This document shows positions 31,720 through 40,858 of a DNA stretch of 64,000 nt, in pieces. The stretch is taken from assembly GCF_002355275.1 (NCBI RefSeq), contig NZ_CP023449.1, forward strand, positions 4,876,001 to 4,940,000. The letters run 5' to 3'. Under the pieces are notes generated by a model. It did not search any database and was not told where the DNA came from. It was given only the letters and a program-made list of their open reading frames with translations. The translations under genes and the position numbers were made by a program. Source of the DNA: Rhizorhabdus dicambivorans (lineage in GTDB: Bacteria; Pseudomonadota; Alphaproteobacteria; Sphingomonadales; Sphingomonadaceae). Position 1 is the stretch's first letter; each line of letters opens with the position of its first letter.

Positions 31720-33266
31720 CCCTGCTGGCCGTCCGCGACCTGTGCATCGACATCGGCGGGCGCCGGATCGTCGAGGATGTGAGCATCACGCTCGAGGCGG
31801 GACGCAGCCTCGCCCTCGTCGGCGCCTCTGGCTCAGGCAAGAGCCAGAGCTGCATGGCGCCGTTCGGGCTCTCGCCCGCCTCGGTCGGCGGCTCGGTCCT
31901 GTTCGATGGCGAGGAACTGGTCGGCGCGGGCGAGAAGCGGCTGCGCGTGGTGCGGGGCCGCGATGTCGGCTTCGTCTTCCAGCAGCCGCTGACCGCGCTG
32001 ACCCCGCACCTCACCATCGGCGCCCAGCTCCGCGAAGCCTGGACCCAGGCCGGCGCGGCGCGCCCCGACCGGGCCGCTATGGCTGCGGCGCTGGAACGGG
32101 TGGGGCTCGATCGCCCCGCCGAGCGGCTCGACCAATATCCGCACCGCCTGTCGGGCGGGCAGCGCCAGCGCGCGCTGATCGCGATGGCTATCGCGCACAA
32201 ACCCAGGCTGCTCGTCGCCGACGAGCCGACCACCGCGCTGGACGCGATGCTGCGCGCCGAGATCATGGCGCTGCTCGGCCGGCTTTGCACCGAGGAGGGG
32301 ATGGCGCTGCTGCTGGTCAGCCACGACCTCGCCGCCGTCGCCGACCATGCCGACGATGTGGCGGTGCTCCATGCCGGCCGGATCGCCGAGAGCGGCCCGA
32401 CCGCACAAATATTGGGAGCGCCACAGAACGACTATGCCCGCGCGCTGATCGCCGCGAGCCCCCGGCTCGACGGACCGCCACCCGAACTTGGTCCGGTCGG
32501 AGCACCGCTGATCGAGGCCGAACGGGTCTCGGTTTCCTTCCGCCGGCCTGGCTGGCGGCGCGGACGAACCATCGCCGTGGACGATGTGGGTCTGAGCGTC
32601 GCCGAGGGCGAGGCGGTGGCGATCGTCGGGGGATCGGGATCGGGCAAATCCACCCTGGCCCGCGCCATCGCCCGGCTGGGCCCGATCGACGTGGGCGAGG
32701 TCCGCTGGCGCGGTATGCCGCTGCCCGAGCGCCGGGCGATGCGCCCGCGCGACCGCGCCGGGCTGCAGCCGGTGTTTCAGGACCCGGTGGCCAGTCTCGA
32801 TCCGCTGTGGACGGTCGCCGACATCGTCGCCGAGCCGCTGCGCCGGCTGCGCCCCGATCTCGACGCTACGGCGGTGGACGCGCGGGTTCGCGCAATGCTC
32901 GACGAGGTCGGCCTCGATCCGGCCCTCGCCGGGCGCCGCCCCTCCGCCCTGTCGGGCGGCCAGGCGCAACGCGTGGCGATCGCCCGCGCGCTCGGCCCCG
33001 ATCCGGCGATGCTGCTGCTTGACGAGGCGACCTCCGCTCTCGACGTGCTGGTCGCGGGCACGATCCTCGATCTGCTCGCCGGGCTTCAGCGCCGGCGCGG
33101 CCTCGCCATATTGATGATCACCCACGACCTCGCCGTCGCGCGCCGGCTGTGCCACCGCATCCTGGTGATGGACGGGGGCCGGATCGTTGAGGCAGGACCG
33201 ACCGAGCAGATGATCGCGGCGCCGCAACACCATGTTACCCAAAGGCTCGTGGCCGCAAGCCGCTAG
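31716..33266 (+). CDS. Double-domain ABC transporter ATPase (OppD-OppF fusion type)
   Basis: 516 aa with two full nucleotide-binding domains. Domain 1: Walker A GASGSGKS, signature LSGGQRQR, Walker B LLVADEPTTALD, SHDL. Domain 2: GGSGSGKST, LSGGQAQRVAIARAL, LLLDEATSALD, THDLA. Such fusions (YejF/GsiA-like) serve oligopeptide, glutathione or microcin-type importers. The GTG at 31716 overlaps the permease stop; longer open frames upstream lie within the permease gene. The stop overlaps that of the convergent MarR gene by four bases. Confidence 0.94.
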   Translation: MTLLAVRDLCIDIGGRRIVEDVSITLEAGRSLALVGASGSGKSQSCMAPFGLSPASVGGSVLFDGEELVGAGEKRLRVVRGRDVGFVFQQPLTALTPHLTIGAQLREAWTQAGAARPDRAAMAAALERVGLDRPAERLDQYPHRLSGGQRQRALIAMAIAHKPRLLVADEPTTALDAMLRAEIMALLGRLCTEEGMALLLVSHDLAAVADHADDVAVLHAGRIAESGPTAQILGAPQNDYARALIAASPRLDGPPPELGPVGAPLIEAERVSVSFRRPGWRRGRTIAVDDVGLSVAEGEAVAIVGGSGSGKSTLARAIARLGPIDVGEVRWRGMPLPERRAMRPRDRAGLQPVFQDPVASLDPLWTVADIVAEPLRRLRPDLDATAVDARVRAMLDEVGLDPALAGRRPSALSGGQAQRVAIARALGPDPAMLLLDEATSALDVLVAGTILDLLAGLQRRRGLAILMITHDLAVARRLCHRILVMDGGRIVEAGPTEQMIAAPQHHVTQRLVAASR

Positions 33267-33715
33267 GCCTCGCCAACCTCCAGCGCCTTCGCCTCGATTG
33301 CGCGCAGCATCTCGATGAAACGGTCCAGTTCCTCCGGTGGGAAGCTGGCGAAGATGCGCTGCTCATATTCGAGCGCCTTGGGGGCAATCTCGGCATAGAG
33401 CGCCCGCCCCGCCTTGGTCAGCGCCAACAGGCGTGAGCGCCGGTCGGCGCGGTTGGGCGCGCGAATCACCAGGCCGCGGTTGACCAGCGCGATCGTCGCG
33501 CGGCTGACCGTCACCTTGTCCATCCGGGTCGCGGTGCAGATGCCCTGCTGGGTCACCCCGTCGCGCTCCGCCACCACCGCGATAACGCGCCATTCCGGGA
33601 TCGAGAGGCCGAACAGCGCCTCATAGGCGCTGGCGATGACATCGCTGACGACGTTGGTCGTCACCGAAAGCCGGTAGGGGATGAACTGATCGAGGGTGAG
33701 CCCTTTTGCGGTCAT
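33263..33715 (-). CDS. MarR-family regulator next to the homogentisate operon
   Basis: 150 aa, winged-helix type: LSIPEWRVIAVVAERDGVTQQGICTATRMDKVTVSRATIALVNRGLVIRAPNRADRRSRLLALTKAGRALY, with recognition helix and wing (DRRSRLLALT). It is divergent from hppD with a 75-base gap that contains a promoter. It is likely to regulate the tyrosine/homogentisate genes in response to a pathway aromatic acid; that role is inferred from position. The ATG at 33715 fits domain homology. An 11-residue upstream extension overlaps the promoter region and was rejected. Confidence 0.88.
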   Translation of the reverse strand: MTAKGLTLDQFIPYRLSVTTNVVSDVIASAYEALFGLSIPEWRVIAVVAERDGVTQQGICTATRMDKVTVSRATIALVNRGLVIRAPNRADRRSRLLALTKAGRALYAEIAPKALEYEQRIFASFPPEELDRFIEMLRAIEAKALEVGEA

Positions 33716-33731
33716 GCCGCGTTGGTAACAT

Positions 33732-33760
33732 TTGACACGACTCGACACAAACCCATATTG
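33732..33760 (+). promoter_or_regulatory. Candidate hppD promoter and operator region
   Basis: TTGACA at 33732-33737 is followed after 16-17 bases by CATATT/ATATTG (33754-33760), giving a leader of about 25 bases before the hppD ATG. Partly symmetrical sequence TTGGTTTCAA at 33758-33767 overlaps the -10 end and could bind the divergent MarR protein. Confidence 0.45.
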
Positions 33761-33790
33761 GTTTCAAATGATACTTACTCAGAGGGCGCC

Positions 33791-34867
33791 ATGACCGATT
33801 GCCAGCTCGAACCGCATCACAATCCCCTTGGGCTCGACGGGTTCGAGTTCGTCGAGTTCACCGGCCCCGATCCGCAGGCGCTGGCCGGGCTGTTCGAGGC
33901 GATGGGCTTCACCCATCTCGGCGACCATCGATCGAAGAACGTCCGCCGCTACCAGCAGGGCGACGTCAATTTCATCCTCAACATGGACGCAGCCGGCCAG
34001 GCCGCCGACTTCCGGGCCGCCCACGGCCCGTCCGCCAACGCCATGGCGTTCCGCGTCCACGATGCGGCCAAGGCGCTGGAGAAGGCCGTCAAGCGTGGTG
34101 CCACCGCCGTCACCGGCCCGGTCGGCCCCATGGAACTGAACATCCCGGCGATCGAGGGGATCGGCGGATCGAACCTCTATCTGGTCGATCGCTATGGCGC
34201 GCAGGAGATTTACGACGTCGATTTCCGTCCGGTGCCGGGCAGCACGCGCGACCAGCGCTCGGTCGGCCTGCACACGCTCGACCACCTTACCCACAATGTC
34301 CAGCGCGGCCGGATGAACCATTGGGCCAAGTTCTACGAAGACGTCTTCAACTTCCGCGAGATCCGCTATTTCGACATCGAGGGGCAGGCGACCGCCCTGC
34401 TCAGCAAGGCGATGACCGGGCCCGACGACAAGATCCGCATCCCACTCAACGAAAGCCAGGACGAGAACAGCCAGATCGAGGAATTCCTGCGCGAATATAA
34501 GGGCGAGGGCATCCAGCATCTGGCGCTGGCGACCGACGACATCTTCGCCACGGTGGACCGGCTGCGCGGCAACGGCATCCGCTTCCAGCAAACCCCGGAC
34601 ACCTATTATGAAGGCATCGACGCGCGCGTCCCCGGCCATGGCCACGACATCGCGAAGATGCGCGAGCGCGGCATCCTGATCGACGGAAATCCCGAGACCG
34701 GCGACGGCATACTGCTCCAGATCTTCACAGAGAACATGGTCGGCCCGATCTTCTTCGAGATCATCCAGCGCAAGGGCAACCAGGGCTTCGGCGAGGGCAA
34801 TTTCAAGGCGCTGTTCGAGAGCATCGAGCGCGACCAGATCCGCCGTGGCGTGGTGAAGGTCGATTGA
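33791..34867 (+). CDS. hppD: 4-Hydroxyphenylpyruvate dioxygenase
   Basis: Converts 4-hydroxyphenylpyruvate to homogentisate in tyrosine breakdown. 358 aa, bacterial length. Two vicinal-oxygen-chelate domains are present. The Fe(II) ligands are His in [11 protein letters not shown], His in [13 protein letters not shown], and Glu in [29 protein letters not shown], the strongly conserved C-terminal block. AGAGGGCG precedes the ATG. It is the first gene of a rightward catabolic operon with hmgA and fahA. Confidence 0.96.
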   Translation: MTDCQLEPHHNPLGLDGFEFVEFTGPDPQALAGLFEAMGFTHLGDHRSKNVRRYQQGDVNFILNMDAAGQAADFRAAHGPSANAMAFRVHDAAKALEKAVKRGATAVTGPVGPMELNIPAIEGIGGSNLYLVDRYGAQEIYDVDFRPVPGSTRDQRSVGLHTLDHLTHNVQRGRMNHWAKFYEDVFNFREIRYFDIEGQATALLSKAMTGPDDKIRIPLNESQDENSQIEEFLREYKGEGIQHLALATDDIFATVDRLRGNGIRFQQTPDTYYEGIDARVPGHGHDIAKMRERGILIDGNPETGDGILLQIFTENMVGPIFFEIIQRKGNQGFGEGNFKALFESIERDQIRRGVVKVD

Positions 34868-34880
34868 TGGCCTCGCCCAT

Positions 34881-34974
34881 CCGTCATCCTCGCGCAGGCG
34901 GGGATCCATATACTCTGAAGCTCAAACCTCTCGCGGTTCGGAGCTTATGGATTCCCGCCTGCGCGGGAATGACG
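34881..34974. repeat. REPIN-like paired inverted repeat, copy 4 (hppD-hmgA gap)
   Basis: Left arm ATCCTCGCGCAGGCGGGGAT and right arm ATTCCCGCCTGCGCGGGAAT are inverted with GTCA/TGAC ends. The loop GCGCAGG/CTGCGC differs from the GCGAAGG of the other copies. It separates hppD from hmgA within the operon. Confidence 0.8.
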
Positions 34975-34988
34975 CATGGGGTTGTAGA

Positions 34989-36257
34989 ATGACATCCTAC
35001 CATCCCGGCTTCGGCAACCATGTATCGACCGAAGCGGTCCCGGGCGCCCTGCCTGCCGGCCGGAACTCGCCCCAGCATGTCCCCTTCGGCCTGTATGCCG
35101 AACAGCTGTCGGGCAGCGCCTTTACCGCCCCACGCCAGGAGAACCGGCGCAGCTGGCTCTACCGGATGCGGCCGGCGGCCAACCATCCGCCCTTTCGCCC
35201 CTATGCGAAGCCGGGCCTGCTCCGCTCGACTTTCGACGAGGTGCCGCCCAGCCCCAACCGGCTGCGCTGGGACCCGCTGCCGATGCCCGACACGCCGAAC
35301 GATTTTATAGACGGCCTGACCAGCATCGCCGGCAATGACGGGATCGGCGTGCACCTCTATTGCGCCAACCGCGCGATGGAGCGCCGCGCCTTCTTCAACG
35401 CGGATGGCGAGTTGCTGATCGTCCCCCAGCAGGGCAGCCTCCGCATCGTCACCGAACTGGGCCTGATCGATATCGAGCCGCTCCAGATCGCCCTCATCCC
35501 GCGCGGCGTCCGCTTTCGGGTCGAACTGCCGGAGGGCGAGGCGCGCGGCTATGTCTGCGAGAATATGGGCCTGCCCTTCCGCCTGCCGGATCTCGGCCCG
35601 ATCGGGGCGAACGGCCTCGCCAATCCGCGCGACTTCGAAGCGCCGGCCGCCTGGTATGAGGACTGGGACGAGCCCACCGAACTGATCCAGAAGTTCGAAG
35701 GTGCGCTGTGGACGACGACGATCGACCATTCGCCGTTCGACGTGGTCGCCTGGCACGGAAATCTCGCTCCATATCGCTATGATCTGCGGCGCTTCAACAC
35801 GATCAACACCGTCAGCTTCGATCATCCCGATCCATCGATCTTCACCGTGCTGACCTCGCCGAGCGAGACGGCGGGGACAGCCAATTGCGACTTCGTGATC
35901 TTCCCGCCGCGCTGGATGGTGGCGGAGGCGACCTTCCGCCCCCCCTGGTTCCACCGCAATGTGATGAGCGAATATATGGGTCTGATCACGGGCGCCTATG
36001 ACGCCAAGGCGGGTGGATTCCTGCCCGGCGGCGGTTCGCTGCACAATCGCATGTCGGGCCATGGCCCGGACAGGGCGAGCTACGACGCCGCCATCGCCGC
36101 CGACCTCCGCCCCCAGAGGGTCGAGGACACGATGGCCTTCATGTTCGAGAGCCGCGATGTGCTGCGGCCGACCCGTTTCGCGATGGAGACGCCGCTGATG
36201 CAACTCGACTATGATGATGTCTGGTCGGGATTCGCGAAGGCGGAGCTGCCGAAATGA
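34989..36257 (+). CDS. hmgA: Homogentisate 1,2-dioxygenase
   Basis: Opens the homogentisate ring to maleylacetoacetate. 422 aa. Family marks include [26 protein letters not shown] at the N-terminus, [28 protein letters not shown] (iron-binding His and Glu), and [16 protein letters not shown]. The ATG at 34989 starts at the homology; upstream open sequence is repeat. Its end overlaps fahA by four bases (ATGA). Confidence 0.96.
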   Translation: MTSYHPGFGNHVSTEAVPGALPAGRNSPQHVPFGLYAEQLSGSAFTAPRQENRRSWLYRMRPAANHPPFRPYAKPGLLRSTFDEVPPSPNRLRWDPLPMPDTPNDFIDGLTSIAGNDGIGVHLYCANRAMERRAFFNADGELLIVPQQGSLRIVTELGLIDIEPLQIALIPRGVRFRVELPEGEARGYVCENMGLPFRLPDLGPIGANGLANPRDFEAPAAWYEDWDEPTELIQKFEGALWTTTIDHSPFDVVAWHGNLAPYRYDLRRFNTINTVSFDHPDPSIFTVLTSPSETAGTANCDFVIFPPRWMVAEATFRPPWFHRNVMSEYMGLITGAYDAKAGGFLPGGGSLHNRMSGHGPDRASYDAAIAADLRPQRVEDTMAFMFESRDVLRPTRFAMETPLMQLDYDDVWSGFAKAELPK

Positions 36258-37528
36258 AGATCGACGAGACGCATGATCCCGCACGGACGAGCTGGGTGCC
36301 CGGTGCCGATACCCACAGGGACTTTCCGGTTCAGAACCTGCCCTATGGCATCTTCTCCGAAGCGGAAGGCGCGCCGCGGCCCGCGGTGGCCATCGGCGAC
36401 TGGCTGCTCGACCTCTCCGCGATCTCGGGGCTGCTGCCCGTCGAGCTGCATGGCGCCACGCTGAACGCCCTGTTCGCGCTGCCCGCCGAACGCCGGCTGG
36501 CGCTGCGCCGCAAATTGTCCGAGCTGCTTTCGGAACCGAGCCACCGCCCGGCGCTGATGCCGCACCTCCGCCGCCAGGATGCGGTGACGATGCACCTGCC
36601 AGCGCATATCGGCGATTACACCGACTTCTATGTGGGCATTCATCACGCCAACAATGTCGGGCGCCAGTTCCGGCCCGACAACCCGCTGCTGCCCAATTAC
36701 AAGCATGTGCCGATCGGCTATCATGGCAGGACCTCCTCGATCCGCCCGTCGGGGGTGCCGGTGGTGCGCCCTAAAGGCCAGCGCAAGCCGCCCGAGGCCG
36801 AAGCGCCCAGCTATGGGCCGACCGCACGGCTCGACTATGAGCTGGAACTCGGGGTGTGGGTCGGACGCGGCAATGATCTGGGCGAACCGATCCCGATCGC
36901 CGAGGCCGCCGATCATGTCGCCGGCTTCTGCCTGCTCAACGACTGGTCGGCACGCGATCTCCAGGCCTGGGAATATCAGCCGCTCGGCCCCTTCCTCGCC
37001 AAGAACTTCCATTCGACCATCTCGCCCTGGGTGGTGACGCCCGAGGCACTGGCCCCCTTCCGCATCGCCCAGCCGCAGCGGCCACAGGACGATCCCCGGC
37101 CGCTGCCCTATCTGTGGGACGATACCGACCAGCAGGCCGGCGCGCTGGCGGTCGAACTGGAGGTCCACCTGCTGACCGCGCGGATGCGCGACGAAGGCAT
37201 TGCTCCGCATCGGCTCAGCCACGGTCCGGCCTCGAACATGTACTGGACCGTCGCGCAGATCCTCACCCACCACGCATCGAACGGCTGCAATCTCCAGCCC
37301 GGCGACCTGCTCGGCACCGGCACCATCTCGGCCCCGACCGAGGAGGGCTTCGGAAGCCTGATGGAACTGGCGCAGGGCGGCAAGCGACCGGTGAAGCTCG
37401 GCCATGGCGAGGAGCGCAGCTTCCTCCAGGATGGCGACGAGGTGATCCTGAGCGCCACCGCCCGGGCGGAGGGCCGCGTGCCGATCGGCTTCGGCGAATG
37501 CAGGGCGCGGATCCTGCCCGCGCGATGA
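36254..37528 (+). CDS. fahA: Fumarylacetoacetase
   Basis: Final step of tyrosine breakdown, fumarylacetoacetate to fumarate plus acetoacetate. 424 aa. Motifs: [21 protein letters not shown] (metal Asp, catalytic His), [27 protein letters not shown] (Glu pair), [28 protein letters not shown] and [10 protein letters not shown]-like [13 protein letters not shown]. Translation is coupled to hmgA. A maleylacetoacetate isomerase (maiA) gene, usually placed here, is absent; instead a gamma-glutamylcyclotransferase-like gene overlaps its end. Confidence 0.96.
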   Translation: MKIDETHDPARTSWVPGADTHRDFPVQNLPYGIFSEAEGAPRPAVAIGDWLLDLSAISGLLPVELHGATLNALFALPAERRLALRRKLSELLSEPSHRPALMPHLRRQDAVTMHLPAHIGDYTDFYVGIHHANNVGRQFRPDNPLLPNYKHVPIGYHGRTSSIRPSGVPVVRPKGQRKPPEAEAPSYGPTARLDYELELGVWVGRGNDLGEPIPIAEAADHVAGFCLLNDWSARDLQAWEYQPLGPFLAKNFHSTISPWVVTPEALAPFRIAQPQRPQDDPRPLPYLWDDTDQQAGALAVELEVHLLTARMRDEGIAPHRLSHGPASNMYWTVAQILTHHASNGCNLQPGDLLGTGTISAPTEEGFGSLMELAQGGKRPVKLGHGEERSFLQDGDEVILSATARAEGRVPIGFGECRARILPAR

Positions 37529-37866
37529 GCATCGACCGGCGCCTTGCCGTCTATGGCACGCTCGCGCCGGGGCGCTCCAACCATCATGAGCTGGCGGAGC
37601 TCGGCGGCATCTGGTTCGACGGTACGGTGCGGGGCCGGCTGGTGCCCGAAGGCTGGGGCGCGACGTTTGGCTACCCGGCGCTGAGCCTCGATCCGGAAGG
37701 AGCCAGCGTGGCCGTCCAGATCTTCGAATCGGCCGATCTGCCGCAGCACTGGCAGCGGCTCGACGATTTCGAGGGACCGGGCTACCGGCGGACGGCGGTG
37801 GAGGTCGCCATCGACGGCGGCACCGTCGACGCCTGGATCTACGCGGCGGCCGAGACCGCGCGCTGA
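37525..37866 (+). CDS. Gamma-glutamylcyclotransferase (AIG2/GGCT) family protein
   Basis: 113 aa. The N-terminal LAVYGTLAPGRSNHHELAELGG matches the YGTL/PG substrate loop of the GGCT-like fold, and the acidic catalytic position is the Glu in RLDDFEGPGYRR. This family cleaves gamma-glutamyl amines or peptides, but many members have no assigned role. It overlaps fahA by four bases, so it is expressed with homogentisate catabolism. Whether it replaces or helps a glutathione-dependent step is unknown. Confidence 0.85.
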   Translation: MSIDRRLAVYGTLAPGRSNHHELAELGGIWFDGTVRGRLVPEGWGATFGYPALSLDPEGASVAVQIFESADLPQHWQRLDDFEGPGYRRTAVEVAIDGGTVDAWIYAAAETAR

Positions 37867-37908
37867 CGTCGTCCCGGCGGAGGCCGAGGCGTCGAGAGTG
37901 GGCAAAAC

Positions 37909-40692
37909 TCAGAAGATCAGCTTCCTGAATTCGATCCGGATCAGCCGGCCGACCGGATCGAGATAACCGGCCTGATAGCGCAGCGGCGTCGCCCCTGTCG
38001 CATCGCGGACGCGGGGCCGGGAGTCGAAGATATTGTCGACCCGGATCGAGACCCGCGCGCCGCGCGCCCAGCCGTTGTCGACCAGCGCCGGAATCTGGCC
38101 GAGCTGGACGAAGATGCGCGCGCTGGTGTTGAGGCGCGGCGCGAAACGCAGATCGCCGGTCGCCGATCCGGGCGTGCCGTCGACGGTGGTGCCACTCTGC
38201 CAGCTGGCGGTCAGCCGCCCGCCGAGGCCGTTATTGGCATAGGTCATCTGGCCCTCGATCTCGTGGCGCGGCTGGCCGCCGCCCGATTCGATCACGTCGC
38301 CATTGAGCAGATCCAGCACGGGCAGGCCGCGCCGGATCAACACCTTGTCCTCGATATGCCAGGTGTGGAACAGCGACAGCTGGAAACGGCCGCCCTGTCC
38401 GCCGCCGCCCGGCCCCCCAAAGCCCCGGCCACCGCCGCCGCCGGGACCACCGCCAGGGCGCCCGCCCTCGCCACGCTGCGCGCCCGGCTGGCCGCCTTGT
38501 CCGCCCGGCGTACCCTGACCCGCCGCATCGCGTGCCGCCTGGGCGGCGGCGCGCTGCTCGGCCATGCGGCGTGCGAAGGCGCTGTTGCGCATCGCATCGA
38601 TCACTGCCTGCGACGTCTTGAGCCGCTTGGTGAAGGTCAAGCCCCAGCGCAGTTCGCTGCGTTCCTGCCGTTCGAAATTGATCGGCCGCGCGTCGATCCG
38701 GGTCAGATTGCCGTCGGCATCGCGGGTGAAGCGGTCGGGGAAGGCCGCCTCGATCGCGGCGGTCGCCTCGGGGAAGGTCGCCACCGCGTTGCGGATGCGG
38801 CTGTGGACATAGTTGGCAGTGAGGGTGACATCCTCCTTGAAAGGCTTGAGGGTGAGGCCAAGCTTGATCACCCGCCGCCGGTCGGCATCGAGCAGCGGAT
38901 TGCCCCCGCCCACCTGGGCGATATCGACCGTCGTACCGCGCACATAATCGAAGGTCCGGACATCGGGCGTCACGACCAGCGGGTTGCCAAGTTGCTGGAT
39001 GCTCGGCGGATTGCGGTCATGCATCACCGAGAGGATCAGGCCGATCCCCTCGCGCGGCTTCCAGTTCGCGCCATAGCCATAGCTGCCCAGCGTCCCGAAA
39101 TCCGAATAGCGATCGGCCGCCGCATTGACGTTCAGCGACAGATCGCCGAGCGCCGGCAGGATATGGTTCCTGCGGCTGGTGAGCGGCAGATCGAGGCTCG
39201 CCCGGCCGTTGATGTCGGTGCGCGACAGATCGCTGGAGCTTTCCACACCCGAGCGCACCGACGTCGAATCGAGCCCGAGCGCGCTGATGCCGGCCTTGAA
39301 GCTGGCGCTGAGCGGGCCTGCCGGCAGCTCCGCCAGCGGCCCGTTCGCAACCAGCTGGATGTCGCCGCTGTCGGCCTTCGCACGGGCCCGGTCGATCAGC
39401 CGCGTCGAGAGGAAGCCCGGCGGCAGGCTGCCGAACGGATTGATCCCGGGATTGCCGGTGGTCAGCGCGGTCTGGAGGCCCGTGACGTCATAACCACGCA
39501 CCGTATCGGTCCGCGTGATCGAATGGTCGTAATTGCCCGTCAGCGAGGCGCGCCATTTGGCGAAATCCTTGTCGAGGGTGAAGCCGAGATGGCCAGTGCT
39601 GCCCTCGCTGCTCTGGGTCAGCGCGCGGTCGCCCAGATAGCGGAGAAGGGTGACCTCGCCGCCGAAGGGCGAGAAGGGATTGCTGCCCGGCAGGGTGAAG
39701 CTCGCCCCCGGCAGGCCGCGCAGCGAATCCGTGTCGCTCAGGTTGAGCGAGGCGTTGAACGTCGCCGCGACATTGCCGAACAGGTTGAGCGCATAGACGC
39801 TGTTGACGTCGAGCGTCCGGCTTAGTGGCCGGATGGTGCGGAAGCGTCCGACATCGCTGCGGTTGGCCCGGTTCGCCGTCGGCAGGAAGTCGCCCAGCGC
39901 GGGCCGCCCGCTCGCCGCGGCTGCGGGCACCCCGGCGATGGTGACCGGCTGGCCGGCGAGGGTGCCGAGCGACGGGATCGCGCTGCCCGACGGCAGGCCG
40001 GTGATGTTGCCGAGCACGTCGAAAGCGCGGCCACCGCTGCGCGATACCAGCTCACGGTCGGCCTCGCTGATCGCGGCATCGGCCTGATATTCGATGTTGA
40101 GGTTGAGCCGGCGGTCGCGCTGGATGCGCAGCAGGTTCAGCTCCACCTCGCCGGTCCCGGCGCCGCCGCGCGTCGACATGCCGGCCTCGACCTCGCCCGT
40201 GATCGCCCGGAAGCGGCGGCGCAGGACGATGTTCACCACCCGCTGGTCGGCGCTGTAGCCATATTTCAGCGCGACCTCTTCCGGCAGGATATCGACCCGC
40301 TCGATCGCCTCGGAGGGGATGTCGCGTATCTCGCGAAAGCCGGAGATGCGGCGGCCGTTGAGCAGGGTCACGGGCTGCTCGCCGCCGCGCCCCTGGCCGC
40401 TGCGCGTCTGGGGGGCCAGCTCCTCGAGCAGCTCGGCCACCGAGCTTACCCCAAGCGCGCGGACATCGCCGGCGTTGAGCTGCTGGATCGGGGGCACGTC
40501 GCCCACCACCGCGCCGCGCTGGCGCTGGGTCTGGCCGGTCACCAGGATGGTGTTCGCATCGTCATAATCGTCGTCGATCAGCGACTGCCCCGGTGGGGCG
40601 CCCTGCTCCGGCACCTGGGCGATGCCCGGCCCGCCTGCGAGCGCCAACGCCAGCACCGCCGCATGACCTTCCAACCGACGCCCTGACCGCAC
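37909..40692 (-). CDS. TonB-dependent receptor with a glycine-rich low-complexity insert
   Basis: A 927-aa outer-membrane receptor. GTG start preceded by GGGAG; the N-terminus is a modest signal peptide (AAVLALALAGGPGIAQ). The TonB-box-like stretch ANTILVTGQ is followed by a plug domain (LLNGRRISGFREIRDIPSEAIERVDILPEEVALKYGYSADQRVVNIVLRR). The barrel ends LIRIEFRKLIF. At about residues 720-768 it has an unusual run of Gly, Pro, Gln and Arg (GGQGGQPGAQRGEGGRPGG...), bordered by an Ala/Arg helix, which likely forms a long flexible loop. It is divergent from the ethylene-receptor-like kinase. Cargo is unknown. Confidence 0.88.
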   Translation of the reverse strand: MRSGRRLEGHAAVLALALAGGPGIAQVPEQGAPPGQSLIDDDYDDANTILVTGQTQRQRGAVVGDVPPIQQLNAGDVRALGVSSVAELLEELAPQTRSGQGRGGEQPVTLLNGRRISGFREIRDIPSEAIERVDILPEEVALKYGYSADQRVVNIVLRRRFRAITGEVEAGMSTRGGAGTGEVELNLLRIQRDRRLNLNIEYQADAAISEADRELVSRSGGRAFDVLGNITGLPSGSAIPSLGTLAGQPVTIAGVPAAAASGRPALGDFLPTANRANRSDVGRFRTIRPLSRTLDVNSVYALNLFGNVAATFNASLNLSDTDSLRGLPGASFTLPGSNPFSPFGGEVTLLRYLGDRALTQSSEGSTGHLGFTLDKDFAKWRASLTGNYDHSITRTDTVRGYDVTGLQTALTTGNPGINPFGSLPPGFLSTRLIDRARAKADSGDIQLVANGPLAELPAGPLSASFKAGISALGLDSTSVRSGVESSSDLSRTDINGRASLDLPLTSRRNHILPALGDLSLNVNAAADRYSDFGTLGSYGYGANWKPREGIGLILSVMHDRNPPSIQQLGNPLVVTPDVRTFDYVRGTTVDIAQVGGGNPLLDADRRRVIKLGLTLKPFKEDVTLTANYVHSRIRNAVATFPEATAAIEAAFPDRFTRDADGNLTRIDARPINFERQERSELRWGLTFTKRLKTSQAVIDAMRNSAFARRMAEQRAAAQAARDAAGQGTPGGQGGQPGAQRGEGGRPGGGPGGGGGRGFGGPGGGGQGGRFQLSLFHTWHIEDKVLIRRGLPVLDLLNGDVIESGGGQPRHEIEGQMTYANNGLGGRLTASWQSGTTVDGTPGSATGDLRFAPRLNTSARIFVQLGQIPALVDNGWARGARVSIRVDNIFDSRPRVRDATGATPLRYQAGYLDPVGRLIRIEFRKLIF

Positions 40693-40858
40693 CTGTCACT
40701 CCCGAATCGTTCGCAGCCGCTCATAACCGCGATTTCTGACCGGATATGTCAGCGCTGCAATGAACCCAAGGTTGCACGGCCGCCGTTCCGGCTTTCGATG
40801 TCGGCGGGCTTCGTCTACGACAATGAATGCAGGCGCAGGACCCGGGGGGGTAGCGGGA

